The notes beneath the pieces are model-generated. The model was not told the origin of the DNA. It did no database searches and saw only the letters and a list, made by a program, of their open reading frames with translations. A DNA stretch of 64,000 bases from positions 496,001-560,000 of the forward strand of contig OY970383.1 of assembly GCA_963719415.1 (NCBI GenBank), written 5' to 3'. The stretch is from JAPLIS01 sp963719415 (GTDB lineage: Bacteria > Babelota > Babeliae > Babelales > Vermiphilaceae). Of the stretch, positions 43,205 through 50,012 are shown piece after piece (position 1 is the first letter of the stretch; each line of letters starts with the position of its first letter). The translations under genes and the position numbers were made by a program.

Positions 43205-45184
43205 TTATCTATTCTGTAAAAGATAGACTCCAACAACTGCCAAACCACCTGCGGTGGCCATTGTCATCTTTTTATACTGTTGAGCATAATAAAGCGCTTT
43301 TTTGGCCCACATCTGAGCTTTACCCTTAGCACCATGTAATCCACTATTTTTTTTGTATTGCGAGTAACAATAATGGAAAAGTTTGAGCACTCCCGCTGCC
43401 AACACACTACCCAACGCTGTTTTTTTCACCATACTCAAATTTTCATCTGACATAAAACCTAACCCTGGCAATACCAACTTATCTTGAGCGGTAACTTTTC
43501 CTACTTCTGCTGCTACACCTAAAACTTCTGAATCTTTACTTTGACTCGAGTCATCGACTCCCGTTTCATCTAGAACTTTTTCAACGTGCCCCAAAGCTTT
43601 ATCTATGCCTGAAATAGAAACTTCTTCGCTTGAATCTACCAAAGAACTTGTTGCTGCCGAACTATTTTCGGCAGCCATTCGGCTATCTTCAGAACCATCA
43701 GAAAGTATTTTCGCTGGCAGGATAAACATTGCCGCAGTTCCACATAACAGCCCAATATGATTACTAAACCGCGACCATAGGCCTTGCGATGGCAAGCCGT
43801 CATTTTCTACTGAAGATTGCGATCCCAATCCATCCTTTTCGGCTGATGAATCTCCTGAAGAACCTTTTTTTTGTCCCTTATCTGCCAAACCCTCTATTTG
43901 AATACCGTCTGCTTCTGAAAACCTTATATAGGCGATTTTTTCCTTAATATAATAAAAGTATGGCGTGCAAGATGGAGCTTCTCTTATATCTATCTTTAAG
44001 TAGCTATTGTCTTTTTTTATCGTTAGCAAACCCCTACCCTCTTTCTCAAAGAATAATTTAATGTTCCTAAAAAAATCACCCACCAAACCTTTTTGCTGAT
44101 CGCTTAACTGGCCATGTGAATCATATTCAGATACCATAGCATCAAACTCCTTCATTTTATTTCGCCAATATGCACGCTCTTCGTGGCAAAATTCAATGCC
44201 TTCTCCCTGCCTTCCACACGCCAGAAAGGTATAACCGTCATTATCGCTATCTTCTGCTTCTGATCCTTCTTCCTCTTCACGGCTTTCTCCCTTTGGCCAG
44301 GGTATTATTACGGAACTATGTTTCCCGTCTATTCGCCTGCCTATACATACACCATCCCTTTCAATACACACATAGCCTTCACGACACACAGAGTCTTCCT
44401 GCTCTTTCCTAGGATTTTTATAGAGACGGTATATACGCTTATCAAATTCTTTAGTTCCTATAATCGCATGTGCTTGAGCTAGAATCTGCTCTTTATTTAG
44501 CGACTCACCAACACCAAGCAAAATATAGTCATTTATAATAGCATCAAGCAGCTTTTCTGCTTCTCCTTCTTCAAGTGGCACATTAACGGCTCTCTCTTGA
44601 GCACTCCACTTTTCCTCATCATCGCCTAGCCCCTCCAATCTCCGTTCTAAAGAATGGCCTGAAATACTTGGACGGCGTGATGCCGGTGGAGATCCTAAAA
44701 AACCAGACTGACTACCACCCCAGCTCTCATTATCATCGACCTCTCGGCCATCACCTGTTGGTTGTACTTGACTAGAACTATCAAGCGAAATCCATGAACT
44801 TTGCCGCGGCGAGTCCTGCCAACCTAAAAATTCTTTTTTATCGCCATCGTCTCCCTCTCCTTGCCCATCATTAGCAACTTCTGATTCTTCTTTGTCATTT
44901 TTATCTTTACGTGTATCTGTAGAATTCTGACGACCCCACAAGCTCGACTCGGACCCACCGCTCATAAATTCTCTTACCAGAAAACCCGGTCCAATTGTGA
45001 GTAGAGCTTTGGGTTGTGCTTCTCCCAATGACCACGACGCATCATCTTCGCTTGATTCATCATCACTCCTAAGCGTCGTCGGCGTCATGTGCACTTCAGA
45101 TCCAAAAGCTTGCGAACCGGACAAAACAATACTCGCACATAATACAAAATACAATCTCATACCTAATCCTACTTGTAATTTCAT
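43205..45184 (-). CDS. Exported modular protein, family member 6 (common C-terminal module)
   Basis: 659 residues from the ATG at 45184 (AAGGGGGG ribosome site; a codon 60 bases upstream is unlikely). Signal peptide RLYFVLCASIVLSGSQAFG; an acidic linker with SRRPSISGH (169-177); two module-like regions, about residues 225-310 (EKLLDAIINDYILL ... GYVCIERDGVCIGRR) and 350-445 (FDAMVSEYDSHGQL ... NSYLKIDIREAP); a hydrophobic segment after LWSRFSNH (IGLLCGTAAMFILPA); a linker; then the C-terminal module, with SVLAAGVLKLFHYCYSQYKK and VYLLQNR. The 3' end is almost identical to member 5. Unknown function. Confidence 0.65.
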   Translation of the reverse strand: MKLQVGLGMRLYFVLCASIVLSGSQAFGSEVHMTPTTLRSDDESSEDDASWSLGEAQPKALLTIGPGFLVREFMSGGSESSLWGRQNSTDTRKDKNDKEESEVANDGQGEGDDGDKKEFLGWQDSPRQSSWISLDSSSQVQPTGDGREVDDNESWGGSQSGFLGSPPASRRPSISGHSLERRLEGLGDDEEKWSAQERAVNVPLEEGEAEKLLDAIINDYILLGVGESLNKEQILAQAHAIIGTKEFDKRIYRLYKNPRKEQEDSVCREGYVCIERDGVCIGRRIDGKHSSVIIPWPKGESREEEEGSEAEDSDNDGYTFLACGRQGEGIEFCHEERAYWRNKMKEFDAMVSEYDSHGQLSDQQKGLVGDFFRNIKLFFEKEGRGLLTIKKDNSYLKIDIREAPSCTPYFYYIKEKIAYIRFSEADGIQIEGLADKGQKKGSSGDSSAEKDGLGSQSSVENDGLPSQGLWSRFSNHIGLLCGTAAMFILPAKILSDGSEDSRMAAENSSAATSSLVDSSEEVSISGIDKALGHVEKVLDETGVDDSSQSKDSEVLGVAAEVGKVTAQDKLVLPGLGFMSDENLSMVKKTALGSVLAAGVLKLFHYCYSQYKKNSGLHGAKGKAQMWAKKALYYAQQYKKMTMATAGGLAVVGVYLLQNR

Positions 45185-45295
45185 AACCCCCCTTATTCCT
45201 ATGACACGAAACTTTATAACACTATTTTGAAAACTTAATCGCACAAATCACAAAATTTAACCACAGAACTTAACCATCGGTAAATATAATTCTCG

Positions 45296-45393
45296 ATTAA
45301 CGTTAATAAAACTATTTTAACAACAAAAAGCCCTTAAAAAAAGCCATTAACTATTATTAATATACTAAAAGAATAAATATAAAACAACCGGTT
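45296..45393 (-). promoter_or_regulatory. Conserved upstream block of family member 6
   Basis: Near-identical to the block at 42893-42985; contains TATTCTTTTAGTATATTAAT on the minus strand. Confidence 0.45.
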
Positions 45394-45585
45394 AAGTAAT
45401 AGATAAACAGTAGATACACAATCAATACGTTGCAAAAAAACGATTGCTGCGTACAAAAAAGAACCAATAAAAAGTGAAGTGGGTGATAAGGGGGTTATGT
45501 TGGGGACCCCTGATTTTGATCAGGACGCGGCTGCGGCCCCCGATCCAATAAAGTTTAGAGATATTGAGCAATTACTCTATCTTAA

Positions 45586-45636
45586 TAGAGCTGAGTGCAT
45601 TAAGAATTCCCCGTTATTTATCAGCGCTTTGCCATA
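45586..45636. mobile_element. Minimal 51-bp element made only of IS630-like ends
   Basis: TAGAGCTGAGTGCATTAAGA-ATTCCCCG is joined directly to the inverted opposite end, which reads TATGGCAAAGCGCTGATAAA. No interior remains, so the two terminal repeats meet almost head to head. Confidence 0.6.
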
Positions 45637-45663
45637 GTTGGTAACCGATTGGTATAAAATACT

Positions 45664-45708
45664 ATAAAAAAAAGGGAGCTGTTTTTTTACGACAACTCCC
45701 TCTTTTTT
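45664..45708 (-). terminator. Probable terminator of the 45774-46349 gene
   Basis: GGGAGCTGT and ACAACTCCC arms with A/T runs on both sides, 66 bases past the stop. It is the same hairpin type as after the module family. Confidence 0.6.
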
Positions 45709-45773
45709 ATAGACACTATAAATTATTTAACCACTAACAATCACCAGGACGAGGTACGTGACTGACGGCTGCA

Positions 45774-46349
45774 CTAAAAGCCGCGTTTTACAGCAACCCA
45801 AGCAGCTCGACTCGCAAATCCTGCTGCTGTACCTAAAGCAACTTGGCTAACCTTATTCAGACCACAAAGTCCATCCCAATTTCTTGCAAGAAAGCCCCTT
45901 TGTTTACCAGCTGCTCTCACCATCTTTGTCTTTGGCTGCTCTTTAGAATCTCGATAGCACCTCTCAGCGAACCACTCTGATGCTCCTGCCACCGTAAGGC
46001 ATATCACTGCAGCAAAACCAGGATTTTTACTAACCCACTTGAAGCCTGTGATTGCAAGTGCACATGCTTTTGCTCTTACACCCACCGTTGCGACTCCCGC
46101 CGCTGCGACTTCAATTTCTTCTTGACCAGCTTTAAAATCTCCGTCAACTGGAAAGTCATGCTGATGATCAAAAGAACGTCCAGTTTCCGTACGATTAATC
46201 GTCGGCCTACCGTGGCCTAGAGGGTCGCCAACGGACGTAGCATCCAAAGTGCCTAAATCAATAAGTACCAGCTGTGCCTTGTGTCCCGACGAATACAAAT
46301 TCGATATAAAACAAAAACTTAATACTAACATTGCTATACGTAACTTCAT
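45774..46349 (-). CDS. Exported small membrane protein, unknown function
   Basis: 191 residues with a signal peptide (MKLRIAMLVLSFCFISNLYS). After an Asp/His-rich segment come Ala/Val-rich hydrophobic stretches (AAAGVATVGVRAKACALAI, GFAAVICLTVAGAS) and a C-terminal GLNKVSQVALGTAAGFASRA. The 'SKVA/KVSQVA ... G-x-RAA' ending resembles the three paralogues at 12.9-17.2 kb, so it may be a distant relative. AGAGGATTTTG precedes the ATG. It follows hppA on the same strand with a 90-base gap. Confidence 0.55.
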   Translation of the reverse strand: MKLRIAMLVLSFCFISNLYSSGHKAQLVLIDLGTLDATSVGDPLGHGRPTINRTETGRSFDHQHDFPVDGDFKAGQEEIEVAAAGVATVGVRAKACALAITGFKWVSKNPGFAAVICLTVAGASEWFAERCYRDSKEQPKTKMVRAAGKQRGFLARNWDGLCGLNKVSQVALGTAAGFASRAAWVAVKRGF

Positions 46350-46438
46350 ACAAAATCCTCTAAAAAAAAGTTATTAAATATATATAACTTCTAAAAACCA
46401 CTCTGCCTATTTCAAAAATTAACTCTTTCAAAAAAATA

Positions 46439-48415
46439 CTAAATTAAAACCAATAAAAGTGCGATAACCGCCATAAGCTTAATTAAAATATTAAGAGCTG
46501 GTCCTGATGTGTCTTTAAAAGGATCACCCACTGTATCACCAACAATTGCCGCTCTGTGCGCTTGCGACCCTTTGCCACCCAAATTACCCGCTTCAATAAA
46601 TTTCTTAGCATTATCCCATGCACCACCACTATTTGCCATCATGAGAGCAAGAGAAACACCAACAACAACCGCTCCAACCAATAAGCCACCAAGAGCTTCT
46701 TTGTTTAACGCAAAACGGACAATCACCGGAGCTAAAATAGAAATAATACCTGGCAAGATCATTTTTTTAAGAGAAGCACGTGTACTTATTGCGATACAAC
46801 GATTATAATCTGGCTCGGCAGTACCTTCCATAAGACCAGGAATCATTTTAAATTGTCGTCTTACTTCAAGAACCATTTCTAATGCAGCATCACCAACAGC
46901 TCGCATAGTCAAAGCTGAAATCAAAAAAGGAATAGTGCCACCGACAAACATACCTGCCATAACATACGGATCCAACACATTTAATACGGCTATGTGAGCT
47001 TCCTTAGCATATGCAGAAAGCATGGCTAATGCTGTCAAAAGAGCTGATCCTACGGCAAATCCTTTACCCATAGCAGCGGTTGTATTTCCTAATGCATCCA
47101 ACTTATCAGTAATAGATCTAACTGATGAACCGAATCCGGCCATCTCTGCTATCCCGCCAGCATTATCTGCAATCGGACCATATGCATCAACAGTCATGGT
47201 TATACCTACGGTTGCAAGCATAGCGACAGCTGCAAGCGATATCCCAAAAAGACCTCCACCATAAATAAAAGATATTAACGTAATTCCTGATAATGCCAAC
47301 ACCGGTAAAACGGTTGACTCCATACCAACAGAAAGTCCATAAATAAGATTAGTTGCAGCACCTGAGCGAGAGCTTTCAGCAATCTGCTCTACCGGTTTAC
47401 CACCAGTATAATATTCAGTAATTTTACCAATTAAAATACCACCAATACAGCCACCAACGATTGCTACAAAAAAACAACAATTTAACTGCATAAAAGCGAG
47501 ATAAAAATATGAACCGATAAGCAATATACTCACGGCGATATAAGAAGCACAATTAAGCATAGCTGATGGTTCTAAACGTAATACAAGACTTGAAAAAAGC
47601 CCCACTGCTGAACCGATCAGACCTAAAGCTGCGAGCATTAAGGGTAGTGTAAGGAGAGAAAGAGATGTACCAAACTCATTGAGACATAAAATCATAGATG
47701 ATGCCAATGTTCCTACATATGATTCATAAATGTCTGCACCCATACCGGCAGTATCACCCACACAATCACCAACGTTATCGGCAATAACTGCAGGGTTGCG
47801 AGGATCATCTTCCGGAATATTAATCTCAAGTTTTCCTACTAAATCTGCGCCAACATCAGCCGACTTAGTATAAATCCCGCCACCAATACGTGCAAAAAAG
47901 GCTACTAAACTTGCACCAAGACTGAAGCAGGTTAAAATTAAAGGCAGTTTAACGTTATCAACAAAAAAATAGAACAATATACTCATACCTAAAAGGCCTA
48001 AACTTGCTACCGCAAAGCCCATAACGCCACCACCAAAAAACGCGACAAGAAAAGCGCCATATTCACCTTCGTTTTTGGCAGCCATCGTTGTCCGCACATT
48101 AGCCATGGTCGCAGCTTTCATGCCAATATAACCGGCAAATGCAGGGAATATTGAACCGATAATAAATATACCCGCTGCCATCGGCTCTCTAGCAACCAAT
48201 GCTATAATACCCGCTATGATAGCAACAACGATTGCTACGATAGTGTATTCTTCTTTCAAAAAAATCATGGCACCCTGAGCAATTGCATCAGCTATCTTTG
48301 CTGCTTTTTGATCGGTTACTTTAATCGCATTAATTCGCTGAAACAATAATAACACTATAGCAATTCCAGCAAATGATGCTGTCACACAAATATAAAAATA
48401 ATGGAGTAATTCCAC
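46439..48415 (-). CDS. hppA: Membrane-bound ion-translocating pyrophosphatase
   Basis: HppA couples hydrolysis of pyrophosphate to pumping H+ or Na+ across the membrane. The substrate motifs are intact: GGGIYTKSADVGADLVGK, DDPRNPAVIADNVGDCVGD, DAYGPIADNAGGIAEM and, near the end, GDTVGDPFKDTSGPALN. About 16 hydrophobic helices are visible. GNTTAAMGKGFAVGSA has Ala where K+-independent enzymes carry Lys, which predicts the K+-dependent subtype; whether H+ or Na+ is pumped cannot be settled here. I prefer GTG at 48415 (658 residues) because AGAGGG lies 6 bases before it, over ATG at 48466, which adds an extra hydrophobic leader. Useful for an energy-limited cell recycling pyrophosphate. Confidence 0.95.
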   Translation of the reverse strand: MELLHYFYICVTASFAGIAIVLLLFQRINAIKVTDQKAAKIADAIAQGAMIFLKEEYTIVAIVVAIIAGIIALVAREPMAAGIFIIGSIFPAFAGYIGMKAATMANVRTTMAAKNEGEYGAFLVAFFGGGVMGFAVASLGLLGMSILFYFFVDNVKLPLILTCFSLGASLVAFFARIGGGIYTKSADVGADLVGKLEINIPEDDPRNPAVIADNVGDCVGDTAGMGADIYESYVGTLASSMILCLNEFGTSLSLLTLPLMLAALGLIGSAVGLFSSLVLRLEPSAMLNCASYIAVSILLIGSYFYLAFMQLNCCFFVAIVGGCIGGILIGKITEYYTGGKPVEQIAESSRSGAATNLIYGLSVGMESTVLPVLALSGITLISFIYGGGLFGISLAAVAMLATVGITMTVDAYGPIADNAGGIAEMAGFGSSVRSITDKLDALGNTTAAMGKGFAVGSALLTALAMLSAYAKEAHIAVLNVLDPYVMAGMFVGGTIPFLISALTMRAVGDAALEMVLEVRRQFKMIPGLMEGTAEPDYNRCIAISTRASLKKMILPGIISILAPVIVRFALNKEALGGLLVGAVVVGVSLALMMANSGGAWDNAKKFIEAGNLGGKGSQAHRAAIVGDTVGDPFKDTSGPALNILIKLMAVIALLLVLI

Positions 48416-48655
48416 GCTTGACCCTCTATTTATAAAAATTAAAAATATATAATTCAAAAAATACATGTCACAAAATATACATCACAAAATATACATCACA
48501 AAAGTACACAATTTCATTATTTTACTGCTTACTTATCCAACTGTAAAGTTTTATAGCGTGCAAGAAAAATATAAACATTTGTTTTCACGCAAAAACATAT
48601 TACACTGTCTTAAAAAAACATAATAATTATATTAAAGTCATAAAAGGATGTATTT

Positions 48656-48963
48656 GTGCAAGATCCTATGCAAACAATCGATGAAAAAACAAAACATAAA
48701 ATTATTGCTGTAATATCAGCACTTATGCCCGATGTAAAAATATATCTATTTGGCTCACGTGCTCGGGGAACCAATAGCCGAACAGCTGACATTGATATCG
48801 CTCTTGATGGCGGAGAAAAACACAAACAGTGGATGTCGATGAAATCGTATGCATGTTTAAAGAAAGTAATATTATGTATAAAATAGATGTCGTTGATATA
48901 TACTCAGTGCCTACTCTAATGCGAGCTGAAATCGAACGGGAAAAAATTGTATGGAAACCGTAA
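48656..48963 (+). pseudogene. MNT-type nucleotidyltransferase, frameshifted
   Basis: The first frame gives FGSRARGTNSRTADIDIAL, the GSx10DxD nucleotidyltransferase motif of minimal (MNT) domains. After IALDGGEKHK the frame is wrong, but the next frame continues VDVDEIVCMFKESN and YKIDVVDIYSV, then REKIVWKP, exactly what should follow. A net single-base shift lies near 48815-48830. Together the frames give ~100 residues, the family size. MNT partners are antitoxins that modify HEPN toxins. The gene is thus probably inactive, unless the shift is a sequencing error. Confidence 0.75.
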
Positions 48964-49233
48964 AGCTTAAACACAAAGCATTTGCAAAAAGCCGTTCTAT
49001 CTTTACAAAAAGGCTTAAAAATTTTAAACGTTGTTGAGCAAGAAAAATCTCAAGAAGAATATCTTCTTATTCGCGACGGATTAATCCAACGCTTCGAATA
49101 TTGTATCGACTTTTTTTGGAAATTCGTAAAACTATACCTCGAAGTAGCACAAGGAGCTGTTATTGAAACAACAAGACCCCGAGAAAAGCTAAAAATTAAA
49201 CCAAAAATAGAGCTTATAAACTATAACATATAA
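48951..49233 (+). pseudogene. HEPN-type partner (HI0074-like), frameshifted and truncated
   Basis: ATG 48951 overlaps the end of the MNT frame. METVKLKH is in one frame and HLQKAVLSLQKGLKIL in the next, so a shift lies near 48975. The core LLIRDGLIQRFEYCIDFFWK matches the nucleotidyltransferase-substrate-binding family (usual 'RDG-x-IQRFE-x-x-x-E-x-x-WK'). The later half ('SPRE...', active-site R-x4-6-H region) is missing: after RPREKLKI the sequence leaves the family. A degraded toxin or partner. Confidence 0.7.
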
Positions 49234-49252
49234 AGATAATAATTTCTTGTAG

Positions 49253-49275
49253 GGGGCTTTTTTAAGCCCCTTTTT
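49253..49275 (+). terminator. Intrinsic terminator after the MNT-HEPN remnant
   Basis: GGGGCTT (49253-49259) pairs with AAGCCCC (49264-49270) over a TTTT loop and is followed by TTTTT. Confidence 0.8.
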
Positions 49276-49502
49276 GTTACTATTTTTCTAAACACTTATG
49301 TGCGCATTATTCGCATCACAGAATTATTCACACCTGATAATTATTCACATCAGAGATAATATCATGCTACTATTGTTTGTGTGGCATGCAACTATACAGC
49401 GCCTTAATCACTAAAATAGCGGTTTGAGAATCAAATAGTGCTGGCTAAAAATAACTGCATAAAATATTTTATCTCATTTTATGTATTATAGTAAGGATAG
49501 TG

Positions 49503-49799
49503 GTGAAAATAGAAATACAAAAACAGTTTTTTACTTCACAGAAACCATTCCTCTTTTCTTTATTTTTCAGCGTACAGATACTACTGATTATCGCTCACAT
49601 CTATAAGCAGACACTCTTTATTAAAGAATCATACGTGCAACAAAAATTAGAAATAACAAAAAAAGAATTGGATCAGGAAAAGCAGAGACTTACCCAAGAA
49701 CTCTACCTGTTGCAAAATTATGATACACTAGCAACATACGCACGTGACACATTAAAAATGGAACCACTGAATATTCACCATATTAAAAAATTATATTAA
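49503..49799 (+). CDS. ftsL: FtsL-like division protein (small bitopic coiled coil)
   Basis: 98 residues: short cytoplasmic start, one membrane helix (FLFSLFFSVQILLIIAHIY), then a coiled coil (LEITKKELDQEKQRLTQEL) and a conserved-looking tail YARDTLKMEPLN, similar to 'A-x-x-x-LGM-x-P' of FtsL/DivIC. The gene lies just before ftsI, as ftsL does in many dcw clusters. Start GTG at 49503 has AAGGA 5 bases upstream; another GTG at 49500 is too close to it. Sequence identity in this family is low, so the name depends largely on context. Confidence 0.65.
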   Translation: MKIEIQKQFFTSQKPFLFSLFFSVQILLIIAHIYKQTLFIKESYVQQKLEITKKELDQEKQRLTQELYLLQNYDTLATYARDTLKMEPLNIHHIKKLY

Positions 49800-49879
49800 A
49801 ATTGAGGGACCCCAATAAATTGGTAATATAGAGTGAATATAGAAAATAGTTACTTAAAATGCTAAGGCACATTTATCGA

Positions 49880-49906
49880 GCAGGGGGCGCTGCGCGCGCG
49901 CCCTGC
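49880..49906. repeat. GC-rich hairpin in an AT-rich gap
   Basis: GCAGGGGGCGC and GCGCGCCCTGC form a strong stem around TGCGC between ftsL and ftsI. Possibly a transcription attenuator or a repeat remnant. Confidence 0.4.
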
Positions 49907-50012
49907 AACACACACAACTGTTCTTGGCTGGGAGTGATTAAATAGAATATTCTGTCTATAGCAAGCAATCTTTTGTAAGTATTTATATTTTAATACTTGT
50001 TAGGCCAATTAT

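Larger units (their letters stand above)
45245..45773. other. Intergenic region upstream of family member 6
   Basis: It contains the conserved block of member 6 (45296-45393), a GC-rich palindromic patch (GGGGACCCCTGATTTTGATC and following, 45491-45541), a minimal miniature element (45586-45636) and the terminator of the next gene (45664-45708). No coding region is seen. Confidence 0.5.

Noticed and set aside
29061..45184. Diversity-generating retroelement or contact-dependent toxin system as explanation of the variable family
   Set aside because: No reverse transcriptase, template repeat, immunity genes or shufflon recombinase are visible, and the variable part is in the middle rather than at the C-terminus.
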